Counted from the stretch's first letter, positions 53,503 to 63,610 are shown. The stretch is 64,000 bases of DNA from Arcobacter porcinus (GCF_004299785.2 NZ_CP036246.2:1240001-1304000); one strand, 5' to 3'. Numbers and translations are program-made. The notes: generated by a model not told the origin, from the letters alone.

Positions 53503-55842
53503 TTAAATGGGAATAGATATGCTATTTGTTTCTAAAGTTTCCTCTTGAATTTTTATATTTTTACTCAAAATATCATTGATAACACTCTCTCTTATTGTTA
53601 CCTCTATTTTTTTACAAGCACTCTTAAAAGCCTCTTCTTCTCCTACAACAAAACACATCTTTTTTGCTCTTGTTATTGCTGTGTAAAGTAATTTTGTATT
53701 GTGCATTATATAGTGTGAAAAACTCATAGGTATAAGAGCGTTTTCATACTCCATTCCTTGTGTTTTATGAATTGTTAAACAGTATGCTAGATTTAAAAGA
53801 TTATTTATATTATCAAAATCATAAAAAACAACCATATCATCATTTGGATACAAAACAATACACTTTTCATCATCAAAATCAAGTTTTATAATTAATCCTA
53901 ATTGTCCGTTATAAACTCTTCTTTCAAGAAATTCACTAGAGTTATTTTTATACATACTCATGGTTTGAGCTTTCATATTTTCATTTTTGATATGTATTAC
54001 TTTGTCAGTTAATTTATACTCCATCTCTTTAATTTTCAAACTTCTATTCTTTGTATGATTAAATAGTTTTTGTAACTCAATATTTATATTTTCAACTCCT
54101 AAAACTCCACCTTTCATAGGAGTAATTACTTGAAAAAGAGTTAATGCTTTTCCTATATTTTTATCTTTTATAAAAGCATAATAATCAACTATAAACTCAC
54201 TTGCAATATTTAAAATAGTATTTAATATAAGTTCACTATTTTCAAATCTCATATTTGAAAACTCACTATTACTTAAAGAGTTTTTTATTCCATAATAGTT
54301 GTTTATTGAGACATCAACAAATTTAAAATCTTCATAATCATCTTTATAATTTGGTAGTTCACCTTTTCTTATCTCATTTGCAATTAATGCAATTGCTTGG
54401 TTCTCATTTTGTCTATATATTTTTGTAAGTTTACATATTGGTGCTAGTTCATATTTTATACTATCAGCTAATATATTTCCAGCCCCAATTGCTGGAAGTT
54501 GCCCATCATCTCCAACTATTATAAAAACTGTATCATCAGAAATTTTGCTTATTATTTGATAAAAAGTTATAGAGTTTACCATTGAGGCTTCATCAAGAAG
54601 TATTACTTTATAAGGGAAAAAATCTTTTTCTTTATGTTTTACTAAAAGACTTTGTATTGTACTTGAATTATATCCTGTCGTATCACTTATTCTTTGACTT
54701 GCAATTCCAGAAAGTGCAATTGTCATAATATCATCATAAGATACAATTTCTCCAAGAAGTTCCAAAATAGCTCTACTTGAAGTAGATTTTCCAGTTCCAG
54801 CATAACCAATTAAAAATAGTGTTTTTTCTCCACTATTTATAAGTTTAACTGCTTTTTTCTGTTCTTCACTTAAAATAAATCCTAAGCTTTCTTGTTTTTT
54901 TTCTAAATATTCATCAAAACTTTCTACAATTTTTCTATTTTTTTCATCTTTCCTTCTATTGAAAAACTCCAGAATAGACTTCTCAGAATAATAGAGCATT
55001 GATAAAGCAACTCTATTCTCTTTTGTAGAAAAAAGTTCCTCTTTTGCCAACATTTGAACAATCACTTCTTCATATAAAAGCTCTTCATTTTCAAATCTTA
55101 AACTATCATCTAAAAGTTTGTATAAATGATATTTATCTATTGAAGAGTTACCATTATTATCGCAATACTCTTTTAAAGTATAATTTATACAAGATCTTAA
55201 TCTAAAAGCAGATTTTGGATCTATTCCTAAAGATTTTGCAATCTCATCTGCTCTTTTAAAACCTATTCCTTTTATATTTGTCAAAATATATGGATTTTCT
55301 TTTATTTTTTCAATCAAGTTTTCAACTTCACTAAAAGTTGAATATATTTTTGTAATAAGACTTGAACTTACTTTAAATTTTGCTAAAAAAGCTCCAAGTT
55401 CTCGTAAGTGTTTAAAAGCGTGCCAAGATGATAAAATCATCTTTAGTTTTTTCTCTTTTATCCCTTTTATATTTAAAAGCTCATTTGGATTATTCTCTAA
55501 AATATCTATTAGTTTCTCTTCGCCATATTTATCCAAAATTTCACTTGCAGCTTTTTTTGTAAAACCTTTTACTATTTTTGTAAGAAAAAAGAAAAGCTCC
55601 TGCTCTTTTACTTCCAAAGTATCAAACTCAAATTGAACTCCATATTTACTATGAGTTATCCAATTTCCTTTTAAAACTATCTCTTCTCCAACAAGTTTTT
55701 CAATATTTGTATCAAAATATGTTCCACAAATCTTTTGATTATTATCTAAAACTGCAATAATATATCTATTTTCATCGTTTTGATAAAGTACCTTTTTAAG
55801 AACACCACTTAAATTGTACTTTTTTTCAGTTTCCATCATCAT
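53503..55842 (-). CDS. RecD2-like ATP-dependent DNA helicase
   Basis: An approximately 780-aa SF1 helicase with an N-terminal OB-like and helix-hairpin-helix region (IKGIGFKRADEIAKSLGI), Walker A LIGYAGTGKST, VILLDEASMV (Walker B), VGDDGQLPAIGAGN (motif III), and the C-terminal AYCLTIHKTQGMEY and LYTAITRAKK. It matches RecD2/TraA-type helicases that unwind 5'-3' without RecBC. Start is uncertain among three consecutive ATGs at 55842-55836; longer frames overlap the preceding gene. Confidence 0.9.
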   Translation of the reverse strand: MMMETEKKYNLSGVLKKVLYQNDENRYIIAVLDNNQKICGTYFDTNIEKLVGEEIVLKGNWITHSKYGVQFEFDTLEVKEQELFFFLTKIVKGFTKKAASEILDKYGEEKLIDILENNPNELLNIKGIKEKKLKMILSSWHAFKHLRELGAFLAKFKVSSSLITKIYSTFSEVENLIEKIKENPYILTNIKGIGFKRADEIAKSLGIDPKSAFRLRSCINYTLKEYCDNNGNSSIDKYHLYKLLDDSLRFENEELLYEEVIVQMLAKEELFSTKENRVALSMLYYSEKSILEFFNRRKDEKNRKIVESFDEYLEKKQESLGFILSEEQKKAVKLINSGEKTLFLIGYAGTGKSTSSRAILELLGEIVSYDDIMTIALSGIASQRISDTTGYNSSTIQSLLVKHKEKDFFPYKVILLDEASMVNSITFYQIISKISDDTVFIIVGDDGQLPAIGAGNILADSIKYELAPICKLTKIYRQNENQAIALIANEIRKGELPNYKDDYEDFKFVDVSINNYYGIKNSLSNSEFSNMRFENSELILNTILNIASEFIVDYYAFIKDKNIGKALTLFQVITPMKGGVLGVENINIELQKLFNHTKNRSLKIKEMEYKLTDKVIHIKNENMKAQTMSMYKNNSSEFLERRVYNGQLGLIIKLDFDDEKCIVLYPNDDMVVFYDFDNINNLLNLAYCLTIHKTQGMEYENALIPMSFSHYIMHNTKLLYTAITRAKKMCFVVGEEEAFKSACKKIEVTIRESVINDILSKNIKIQEETLETNSISIPI

Positions 55843-56191
55843 ATCTATCTTTTTTGTGTTTATCTTTTTTATATCTTGTTTTATTTTTCTCTTTTTGTAA
55901 AAGATTTGCATCTTTTAATAGAGTTGCTCTCTCCTCTTTAAAATCATCACTTGAAGTTTTTAAATAAGCGATTGTTTTCTCAACAAAACTATTTAATATT
56001 GCATAATATTCTGAATATAACTCAACTTTTTCTGTTTTAGAAAAATCTTCATAGTTTTTTTCTGTTCTTTTTAAAAAAAGTTCTTTATCAAAATTTTCAA
56101 GCTTCAAAAGTGATATGGTTTTAGTAAAAAACTTCTCTAAAACTCTTATATATTTTACTCTTTTTTGCTTCTCATTTGTACTAAAATTCAT
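55826..56191 (-). CDS. Hypothetical 121-aa basic protein
   Basis: A helical, Lys/Glu-rich protein with a strongly basic C-terminal tail (KNKTRYKKDKHKKDRYD). It overlaps both neighbours by about 10-16 bp, so it is part of a run with the ArsC-like and helicase genes. No domain recognised. Confidence 0.65.
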   Translation of the reverse strand: MNFSTNEKQKRVKYIRVLEKFFTKTISLLKLENFDKELFLKRTEKNYEDFSKTEKVELYSEYYAILNSFVEKTIAYLKTSSDDFKEERATLLKDANLLQKEKNKTRYKKDKHKKDRYDDGN

Positions 56192-56537
56192 TCAAAATCT
56201 CTTCAATTTTTAATGGAGGTCTTGCTATAAAAGCTTTTTTTTCTCCAACTATAATTGGTCTTTGAATTAAAACTGGGTTTTTTGATACTATTTCTAAAAG
56301 TTTTTCATCATCTTCTATATCTTTTATATTTAGTTCATAATATAGTTTTTCACTATCTCTTATAATCTCTTTTACAGTTAAATTCAACTTTTTCAATAGC
56401 TCTTTTAATTCATCTTTACTTGGTGGATTATCTAAATAATCTCTTACTTTTACAGCTATTTTATTACTATCTAAATAATCTTTTGCACTATTTGATTTTG
56501 AACAAGATTGATTGTGCCAAATCTCTATATTTTGCAT
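56181..56537 (-). CDS. ArsC/YffB-family thioredoxin-fold reductase
   Basis: A 118-aa protein with the ArsC pattern: IEIWHNQSCSKSNSAKDYL (usual HNPxCSKS, here HNQSCSKS, active Cys retained) and NPVLIQRPIIVGEKKAFIARP. It could be a glutaredoxin-dependent arsenate reductase or a Spx/YffB-like protein; no arsenic operon is nearby. Confidence 0.88.
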   Translation of the reverse strand: MQNIEIWHNQSCSKSNSAKDYLDSNKIAVKVRDYLDNPPSKDELKELLKKLNLTVKEIIRDSEKLYYELNIKDIEDDEKLLEIVSKNPVLIQRPIIVGEKKAFIARPPLKIEEILNEF

Positions 56538-56691
56538 ATTTACCTCTAAAGTATTTTAAAATTTATTTGATTATATCTAAAAAAATATTATAGCAATAGA
56601 TAATATTACATTATGCAATACTTTAAGATAAAGGAAATTAGTATATTTTTTTTGATAAAATATATATCAATAATTCAAAAAAGGATAAATT

Positions 56692-57969
56692 ATAAAAACT
56701 TTTTCAAGCTTAAATTTAGACGAAAATATTTTAAAAGCTCTTAATGATTTAAATTATGAAAATCCAACTTCAATTCAAGAAAAAGCTATTCCTTTAGCTT
56801 TAAAAGGAAAAGATATAATTGGAATTTCGCAAAGTGGTACAGGAAAAAGCTGTGCTTTTATTCTTCCTATTTTACAAAATCTAATAGAAGAGCAAAAAAA
56901 TTCTTCAAATAGTGTTTTAAGAGCTTTAATTATAGCTCCTACAAGAGAACTAGCAAAACAAATAGTAAATTCAATAGATGATTACTCAAAATATTTAGAT
57001 ATAAAAAGAGTTGCTGTTTTTGGTGGTGAAAGTAAAAATTTACAAACAAAAAAATTGAGTGCAGGTACAAATATTGTTGTAGCAACTGCTGGAAGACTTC
57101 TTGAACATATAAAAGAATCAAGTATAAATCTTGCAAGTGTTAAATATGTTGTAATAGATGAACTTGATGTTATGCTTGATATGGGATTTATAAAAGATTT
57201 AGAGATGATTTTACCAAATATTGGGAAAAGCAGACAAATTTCTATGTTTAGTGCAACTATAAACTCAACTGTAAAAAAACTTGCAAAAGAGTTTTTAAAT
57301 AATCCAGCAGTAATTGAAGTAACAACTCAAAGACAAAGCGTATCAACTATAAATCAAGAAGCAGTTTTAGTTGATCAAGATAAAAAACTTGAAGCACTAT
57401 CTTTTTTAATTGGTTCAAAAAACATAAACCAAGCTTTAATCTTTGTAAATAAAAAAGATGAAGCAAATAGTATTGTAGAAAATCTTATGCTTGATGGAAT
57501 AAAAGCATCTTGTATTCATGGAGATATAAGACAAAGTTCAAGAGCATTGGCTTTAAGAAAATTCAAAGAAAAAGAGTTACAAGTTCTTGTATGTACAGAT
57601 ATTGCAGCACGAGGAATTGATATTGAAAATTTACCTTGTGTTATAAACTTCACACTTCCACAAAGCATAAATGATTTCACTCATAGAGTTGGAAGAACAG
57701 GTCGTGCTGGAAATACTGGAACAGCTATAAGCTTTTTAAGCGTAAAAGATTATAAGTTTTTTTCAGAGATAGAAAAAGAGCTTATTTTAAATGTAAAAAG
57801 ATATGAACTTGATGGTTTTGAAACTTTAGAGAAAAAACCAAGAGTTAAACAAAAAATTGTAAAATCTATAAAAGAGAAAAAAGCTTTATCAAAGACAAAA
57901 GAGCAAACAAATAGTAGTAAAAAAACTAAAAAAAGTGATAAATTTAGAAAAATGACAAAAAGGGGTTAA
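56692..57969 (+). CDS. DEAD-box RNA helicase with apparent non-ATG (ATA/ATT) start
   Basis: A complete SF2 core in one frame: Q-motif region (FSSLNLDENILKAL, NPTSIQEKAIP), motif I SQSGTGKS, Ia PTREL, Ib TAGR, II DELD (for the usual DEAD), III SAT, V TDIAARGID and VI HRVGRTGR. The frame is open only back to a TAA at 56686-56688. The only codons before KTFSSLN are ATT (56689) and ATA (56692); the ATA sits six bases after AAGGA, exactly where an ATG is expected. Either the ATG has mutated to ATA or a rare start is used. A start at the TTG at 57055 would delete the ATP-binding motifs. Basic C-terminal tail. Confidence 0.88.
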   Translation: MKTFSSLNLDENILKALNDLNYENPTSIQEKAIPLALKGKDIIGISQSGTGKSCAFILPILQNLIEEQKNSSNSVLRALIIAPTRELAKQIVNSIDDYSKYLDIKRVAVFGGESKNLQTKKLSAGTNIVVATAGRLLEHIKESSINLASVKYVVIDELDVMLDMGFIKDLEMILPNIGKSRQISMFSATINSTVKKLAKEFLNNPAVIEVTTQRQSVSTINQEAVLVDQDKKLEALSFLIGSKNINQALIFVNKKDEANSIVENLMLDGIKASCIHGDIRQSSRALALRKFKEKELQVLVCTDIAARGIDIENLPCVINFTLPQSINDFTHRVGRTGRAGNTGTAISFLSVKDYKFFSEIEKELILNVKRYELDGFETLEKKPRVKQKIVKSIKEKKALSKTKEQTNSSKKTKKSDKFRKMTKRG

Positions 57970-57970
57970 T

Positions 57971-58603
57971 ATGAAAAATAAAAACTTTAAACAGCTAAAA
58001 AATTTTGCAAAAATTGGTGGAATAAGTAGTTTCTTAATTTTTGGTTTAACAGCTTGTAATGATGCAAATAGTCAAAACCAAAATCAAGTGCAAAATAGTA
58101 ATGCTATTTCAAATGCTACTCAACAACAAGGTGCTTTTGTAATTGTAGAACAAGATATAAATGGAAATTACAAAATTGCAGATGAGTTTCCAGCTTCAAA
58201 AACTACAATAGTTCTTAGAAGTCCAGATGGTACTGAAAGAATTTTATCTCAAGCAGAGATTGATAAATTAGTAAAAGAAGAAGAGAAAAAGATCGATGCA
58301 GGAACATCTCCTTTGACAAATCCTGAAATGAGTAGTGGTGGAATGGGACTTGGTGGAGTTTTATTATCTTCTATTGCTGGAGCTATGATTGGTTCTTGGC
58401 TTGGAAATAAACTATTTAATAATCAAAATTTTAATAACCAAAAAGCTGCTCAATATAAATCTCCTCAAACTTATAGTAAATCTCAAAATTCATTTAACAA
58501 TAGAAGCACTGGTTCAAATGCAGGTTCTAGCAAAAAAAGTGGTTTCTTTGGTGGAAACAATTCATCAAATAGATCTTCATCTAATTCAAATTTTGGTGGG
58601 TAA
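57971..58603 (+). CDS. UPF0323-family lipoprotein
   Basis: A 210-aa lipoprotein with lipobox LTAC following a hydrophobic IGGISSFLIFGL segment. The middle has FVIVEQDINGNYKIADEFPASKTTIVLRSPDGTERILSQ, typical of UPF0323, followed by a glycine-rich membrane-like SSIAGAMIGSWLGNKLF and a Ser/Asn/Gly-rich tail. Function unknown. It begins one base after the helicase stop and precedes the synthase-like gene, the order also found in Campylobacter. Confidence 0.88.
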   Translation: MKNKNFKQLKNFAKIGGISSFLIFGLTACNDANSQNQNQVQNSNAISNATQQQGAFVIVEQDINGNYKIADEFPASKTTIVLRSPDGTERILSQAEIDKLVKEEEKKIDAGTSPLTNPEMSSGGMGLGGVLLSSIAGAMIGSWLGNKLFNNQNFNNQKAAQYKSPQTYSKSQNSFNNRSTGSNAGSSKKSGFFGGNNSSNRSSSNSNFGG

Positions 58604-58608
58604 ATATT

Positions 58609-59787
58609 ATGAAATTAGAAAAATTAAAACCTCTTTCAAATGAGTATTTAGAATCAATTGGATTTGTCTGGCACACAGATAGTGATGAGAGTTCATATAT
58701 TAGTGATGAACTTGTTGTAATAAGTGAAGAAGAAGCTGAAGCTTATTATGAAGCTGCAAATGAACTTTATGAGATGTTTAGTGAAGCTGGTCAATATGTA
58801 ATAGACAATGATCTTTTTCATGAATTAAATATTCCTTTTAATTTAGTTGAACTTGTAAAAGAGTCTTGGGAAAACGATGTTCACTGGCATCTATATTCAA
58901 GATTTGATTTAGCAGGTGGATTAGATGGAAAAGCTATTAAACTTATAGAATTTAATGCAGATACTCCTACTTCACTTTTTGAAACAGCTATTATTCAGTG
59001 GGCTATATTAAAACAAAATGGTTTAGATGAAGCTAGTCAGTTTAATAATCTTTATGATGCACTAATTGATAACTTTAAAAGAATTATTACTTTAAATAGT
59101 GATATTGAAAAATTTGATGAATACTACTCAAAACTTGGATGGAAAATACTTTTTTCAAGTATTTCAAGCTCAAGTGAAGATATAAACACAACAAAACTTT
59201 TACAACATATCGCAACTGAGGCTGGATTTAATACAGATTTTGAATTTATTGAAAATGTTGAGTTTAGTGATGATGGAATATTTAAAGGTGATGAACTTTT
59301 TGAATTCTGGTTTAAGCTTATTCCTTGGGAAGATATTGCAATTCAAGAGAGTGAATTAGCACTTATTTTAACAGAAATTATAAAAGAGAAAAAAGCAATT
59401 GTCTTTAATCCTGCATATACTTTAATTTTCCAGTCAAAAGCATTTATGAAGATTTTATGGGATTTATATCCAAATCATCCTTTGCTTTTAGAGACATCTT
59501 ATGAACCTTTAAAAGGTAAAAAATATGTTGAAAAAAGAGCATTTGGTAGAGAAGGAGCTAATATAAAAATAGTAAATTCTGATGGTTCAACTGATATAGA
59601 AACAGATGGTGATTATGATGGTCATAAAGCAATTTATCAAGAGTATGTAGATTTTCCAAAAGATTCAAATGGTAATTGGTATCAAGCTGGAGTTTTTTAT
59701 GCTTATGAAGCTTGTGCTTTAGGATTTAGAAGAGGTGGAAAGATTTTAAATAATATGTCAAAATTTGTAGGACACTTTATAAAATAA
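58609..59787 (+). CDS. Glutathionylspermidine-synthase-like ATP-grasp enzyme
   Basis: A 392-aa protein matching the C-terminal synthetase domain of the GSP family: WHLYSRFDLAGGLDGKAIKLIEFNADTPTSLFET, LLETSYEPL, KRAFGREGANIKI and QEYVDFPKDSNGNWYQAGVFY. It would ligate a carboxylate to an amine using ATP; the true substrate in Campylobacterota is not known. It follows the UPF0323 lipoprotein closely. Confidence 0.9.
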   Translation: MKLEKLKPLSNEYLESIGFVWHTDSDESSYISDELVVISEEEAEAYYEAANELYEMFSEAGQYVIDNDLFHELNIPFNLVELVKESWENDVHWHLYSRFDLAGGLDGKAIKLIEFNADTPTSLFETAIIQWAILKQNGLDEASQFNNLYDALIDNFKRIITLNSDIEKFDEYYSKLGWKILFSSISSSSEDINTTKLLQHIATEAGFNTDFEFIENVEFSDDGIFKGDELFEFWFKLIPWEDIAIQESELALILTEIIKEKKAIVFNPAYTLIFQSKAFMKILWDLYPNHPLLLETSYEPLKGKKYVEKRAFGREGANIKIVNSDGSTDIETDGDYDGHKAIYQEYVDFPKDSNGNWYQAGVFYAYEACALGFRRGGKILNNMSKFVGHFIK

Positions 59788-59911
59788 GCTTAATTTATGT
59801 TACTTTTATTCAATAATTTATTATTAATATAGTTTTGAAGCTCTTTTTTAACGAGAATATATATATTTTGAATACAATTGTACTTTTAAAAAATAATTTT
59901 AAGGATATTAG

Positions 59912-60388
59912 ATGAATGAAGAAGTAAAAAGAGAAAAATCTCTTACAATGTCTATGCTTATGACTCCAGAAAAAGCAAATTTTTCTGGAAAAAATGTTCA
60001 TGGTGGAGAGATTTTAAAGATGCTAGATCAAGTTGCATATGCTTGTGCTGCTAGATATAGTGGAAACTATGCAGTTACTCTTTCTGTTGATATGGTACTA
60101 TTTAAAAATCCAATTAAAATTGGTTCTTTGGTTACTTTTCATGCTTCTGTAAATTATACTGGAAGAACTTCTATGGAAATAGGCATTAAAGTCATTTCTG
60201 AAGATATTAAAGATCATACTATTAAAAATACAAATGTATGCTATTTTACAATGGTAAGTGTAAATGAAGATGGAATTCCTGTTCCTGTTCCAAAACTTGA
60301 CTTAATAACAGAAGATGATAAAAGAAGATATAACGACGCTCTAAAGAGAAAAGAGTTTAGAATGTCTTCAAGACATGCAAAACAATAA
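59912..60388 (+). CDS. Acyl-CoA thioesterase (hotdog fold)
   Basis: A 158-aa YciA/BACH-type thioesterase: LMTPEKANFSGKNVHGGEILKMLDQVAYACAARYSG contains the HGG(E/D)-x-LK-x-x-D motif. VDMVLFKNPIKIGSLVTFHASVNYTGRTSMEIGIKV completes the fold. It hydrolyses acyl-CoA in the cytoplasm. AAGGATATTAG precedes the ATG. Confidence 0.92.
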   Translation: MNEEVKREKSLTMSMLMTPEKANFSGKNVHGGEILKMLDQVAYACAARYSGNYAVTLSVDMVLFKNPIKIGSLVTFHASVNYTGRTSMEIGIKVISEDIKDHTIKNTNVCYFTMVSVNEDGIPVPVPKLDLITEDDKRRYNDALKRKEFRMSSRHAKQ

Positions 60389-60414
60389 AGCCTAGTAGAT
60401 TTATCTACTAAGCT
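60388..60414. terminator. Bidirectional terminator between thioesterase and ABC-F genes
   Basis: AAGC-C-TAGTAGAT-TT-ATCTACTA-A-GCTT forms an 8-bp stem extended by four pairs beyond a mismatch, between converging stops. Confidence 0.7.
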
Positions 60415-60424
60415 TGAATTTCAT

Positions 60425-62020
60425 TTAAGCAATAGCTTTTTGCTCTAAGAACTCTTCATAAGTTCCTTTGAAATCAATTATTGACCCATCAGCTTGAATC
60501 TCTATAATTCTATTTGCATATGAATCAAGTAACTCTCTATCGTGTGTAACACAAATAACAGATCCAACATATTGATGTAATCCTTCACCTAAAGCAATAA
60601 TAGCTTCTAAATCAAGGTGGTTTGTAGGTTCATCAAGAACTAAGAAGTTTCCTTGTTCTAACATAATTTTAGAAAGCATCATTCTATGTTTTTCACCACC
60701 ACTACAAGAATTAACTTTTTTCTCTTGCTCTTGTCCATTAAATAACATTCTTCCTAAACAGTTTCTTATCTCTGCAATATCAGCATCTCTATCAAAATCT
60801 CTTAGCCAATCATATAAAGTGATATCACCATTTATCATATCAGTTGTATTTTGTGGGAAATATGAGTTTTGAATAGTTGCTCCCCATAAAACTTCTCCAC
60901 TATCTGCTTTTAAATTACCCATTAATATCTCACATAGTGTTGTTTTACCAACTCCATTTGGTCCAATAAGTGCAATTTTGTCCCCTTTTTCTAAAGAGAA
61001 TGATACATCTTTTAGTACTACATGGTCATCATAAGATTTTGAAATATTTTTTACAGTTAAAAGCTCTTTTCCAACTTCTCTTTTTTGTCTAAATATAATT
61101 GAAGGATCTCTTCTACTAGATACTTCAATAGCTTGAATATCAAGCTTATCAAGCTGTTTTTGTCTACTTGTTGCTTGTTTTGCTTTTGAAGCATTTGCAC
61201 TAAATCTTGCAATAAACTTTTCAAGTTCTTCTTTCTCTTTTTGCTTTTTATTTACATCTGTTTGTTGTTGTTTTGCAATAAGTGTTGAAGCAATATACCA
61301 ATCATCATAAGTTCCACTAAACTCTCTAATTTTCTTGAAATCAACATCAAGAATATTCGTACAAACAGCATTTAAAAAGTGTCTATCGTGAGAGATTACA
61401 ACCATTGTTCCATCGTGATGTTGTAATTGATTTTCTAACCATGAAATAGTTTCTATATCAAGGTTATTCGTAGGCTCATCTAAAAATAGAATATCTGGCT
61501 TTGGGAAAAGAACTTGAGCTAAAAGAATTTTAACCTTATCTCCTCCTGTTAAACTACTCATTAAATTTTGATGACTTGAAGCAGGAAAACCTAAATCTTC
61601 AAGTATTTTTGTAACTTTTATATCATATTCATAAGTTGGATCTTCTTCACAACAGATTATTTCAAGCTCTGCTAATCTATTATTTACCTCATCAGTAAAC
61701 TCTGGACTCATATAAAGCTCTTCTTTCTCCTTAATTGCATCAAATAGTTTTTTATTTCCCATTAAAACTGTATCAAAGATTGTACACTTTTCAAAGGCAA
61801 ATTGGTTTTGAGATAATACTCCTACTTTTTTACCATTTTGGATTTGTACTTCTCCTTCTGTTGCATCTTCTTGTCCTGAAAGAATTTTAAGGAAAGTTGT
61901 TTTTCCAGCTCCATTTGCTCCAATTAGTCCATATCTTTTACCACTATCAAGTTTTAAATTTATATCAGCAAATAGAACTCTAGCACCAAATGCTTTCTTT
62001 AAATTAACTGTTTGAACCAT
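60425..62020 (-). CDS. ABC-F ribosome-associated ATPase (YbiT-like)
   Basis: A 531-aa soluble twin-ATPase with no membrane segments: Walker A GANGAGKTTFL and GPNGVGKTTLC, signatures SLTGGDKVKI and SCSGGEKHRM, and two DEPTN Walker B motifs (FLDEPTNNLD, VLDEPTNHLD). The interdomain linker has the charged KQQQTDVNKKQKEKEELEKFI region. ABC-F proteins act on the ribosomal E site. Length and motifs resemble YbiT. Confidence 0.92.
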   Translation of the reverse strand: MVQTVNLKKAFGARVLFADINLKLDSGKRYGLIGANGAGKTTFLKILSGQEDATEGEVQIQNGKKVGVLSQNQFAFEKCTIFDTVLMGNKKLFDAIKEKEELYMSPEFTDEVNNRLAELEIICCEEDPTYEYDIKVTKILEDLGFPASSHQNLMSSLTGGDKVKILLAQVLFPKPDILFLDEPTNNLDIETISWLENQLQHHDGTMVVISHDRHFLNAVCTNILDVDFKKIREFSGTYDDWYIASTLIAKQQQTDVNKKQKEKEELEKFIARFSANASKAKQATSRQKQLDKLDIQAIEVSSRRDPSIIFRQKREVGKELLTVKNISKSYDDHVVLKDVSFSLEKGDKIALIGPNGVGKTTLCEILMGNLKADSGEVLWGATIQNSYFPQNTTDMINGDITLYDWLRDFDRDADIAEIRNCLGRMLFNGQEQEKKVNSCSGGEKHRMMLSKIMLEQGNFLVLDEPTNHLDLEAIIALGEGLHQYVGSVICVTHDRELLDSYANRIIEIQADGSIIDFKGTYEEFLEQKAIA

Positions 62021-62116
62021 AATAATTTAACTCCGTTTTATATAATTTTTTATTTTATTTGATTAATTTTTGGCGATTATATCCAAATTTAAAGCTTTTT
62101 GCCTTAAGAAAAAGTT

Positions 62117-63610
62117 TTATAACTCTTTCTCAAAAGCTAGTTTCATAATATCATCTTCACTTATAATATCACTATTATCTTCATTTGGTGGATTTTTTAT
62201 CCATAAAACTTTTGTTTTTAGTTGATCAAGTTGATATTTTGTAAGATTTTTTATAAGTTGATCTGTTACCATCTCTTTTGTTAAAGTATTTGCATTTAAC
62301 ATCTTTTTTATAACTTTCTCTAAATTTTTCTTTGTTGATTCAAATGCTTTCTCCTCATCTGTTAAAGATATATACTCCTCATCAAGATATTTCATAACAG
62401 CATCACCTGGATATTTATAAGTTGTAATCCCTTTGTAGTTATATTTTTGACATTTAAGTCTTGGAATATAAACTCCTGTAAATACATATCCTAAAACTGT
62501 ATTTATTCCTTCAAGAGTTCTTAGTGGATTATGTGAACATATATAATCATCTTTTACTACTGTTGGCGAGTTTTGAAGTGAAGTTATATTATTGTGCAAA
62601 ATAACAAAACTTCCTTTTACCTCTTTTGGTCCACCTCTTAATGATACTAATTCATTTTTATGAGCGAAGAAACTTCCACCTACTCTTGTAGGACTTCCTT
62701 CAAGTGATATTAATTCATTTTCACTAATATCAAAATCACCATCAACATAGTTGAAGTTTAAAGGAAGTTTTGTAAGGTTTGGTAATCTATTTGATAATTT
62801 TACATCTCCTTGAACATCAACTGAGTTATCAGGTAATATTGTAGTTCCTTTAATATCAAATTTATCTAACCAAGCTTGAATATCTTCTTCATTTGTTAAT
62901 GCTACTAAAGGTCTATAAATGTGTGAAACTGCTTCTCTTCCGTTATATCTAAAAACTTGTTCTTCTTCTGATTTTGGATTTATATTTAATCTTATATCAG
63001 TTATTAAATCTCCACCAATTTCATCAGCAACACCATCAAGTTCACTTATTCTATTTGTATTACAAATATAATCTTGCTTAACTGTTATTGGTCCACCCAT
63101 TAAGTTTTCTAATATATTAGAAGAACAATCAAAATAAGTATCTATACTTTTTGGTCCACCCTCTAAAGTAGCAAGTCTATTGTTGTTACATTTAAAATGT
63201 CCTCTTACAGTTCTTGGACTTGCTTTTATTGATGTTAACTCATTATGTGAACAATCATAAAAACCTCTAACCTCTTTTGGTCCATATGATAGATTTTTTA
63301 AATTGTTATTTGAACAATCAAAATCTCCAACTTCAACTGGACAATCAAATAGAGATGTTAGTTTATTATACGAACAGTTGAAATCTTTCATAACAATTTT
63401 TGGGCAACCTTCAAGACTTGGAAGTTCATTGTTACTTATATCAAAATAACCATCTATTCTATCAAACTTAACAGGTAGTTTTTCACCTTTTAGTTTTTCA
63501 CTTAAATTCACATTTCCTTGCACTGAAATATAAAAATCATCTGATATATGATAGTTGTTTATTCCATACTCTCTTAACCAATTTTCAATTTCACTTATAT
63601 TAACCAGCAT
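62117..63610 (-). CDS. Leucine-rich-repeat-like protein with internal duplication
   Basis: A 497-aa protein made of 18-22 residue repeats such as GGPKEVRGxFxCSHNELTSL, with recurring GC/GGP, V-x-G-x-F and C-S-x-N-x-L positions. It divides into two similar halves, each starting with a helical E-x-I-x-x-WLxxx cap followed by VQGxVxLSxxL...LPxxFxxxDGxFDIS-NEL. A charged tail follows. No signal peptide, so probably cytoplasmic. Function unknown; binding scaffold is likely from the fold. Confidence 0.75.
   Translation of the reverse strand: MLVNISEIENWLREYGINNYHISDDFYISVQGNVNLSEKLKGEKLPVKFDRIDGYFDISNNELPSLEGCPKIVMKDFNCSYNKLTSLFDCPVEVGDFDCSNNNLKNLSYGPKEVRGFYDCSHNELTSIKASPRTVRGHFKCNNNRLATLEGGPKSIDTYFDCSSNILENLMGGPITVKQDYICNTNRISELDGVADEIGGDLITDIRLNINPKSEEEQVFRYNGREAVSHIYRPLVALTNEEDIQAWLDKFDIKGTTILPDNSVDVQGDVKLSNRLPNLTKLPLNFNYVDGDFDISENELISLEGSPTRVGGSFFAHKNELVSLRGGPKEVKGSFVILHNNITSLQNSPTVVKDDYICSHNPLRTLEGINTVLGYVFTGVYIPRLKCQKYNYKGITTYKYPGDAVMKYLDEEYISLTDEEKAFESTKKNLEKVIKKMLNANTLTKEMVTDQLIKNLTKYQLDQLKTKVLWIKNPPNEDNSDIISEDDIMKLAFEKEL

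Noticed and set aside
57055-57969. Helicase starting at TTG 57055
   Set aside because: This would remove the Q motif, Walker A and PTREL, all present in frame upstream.
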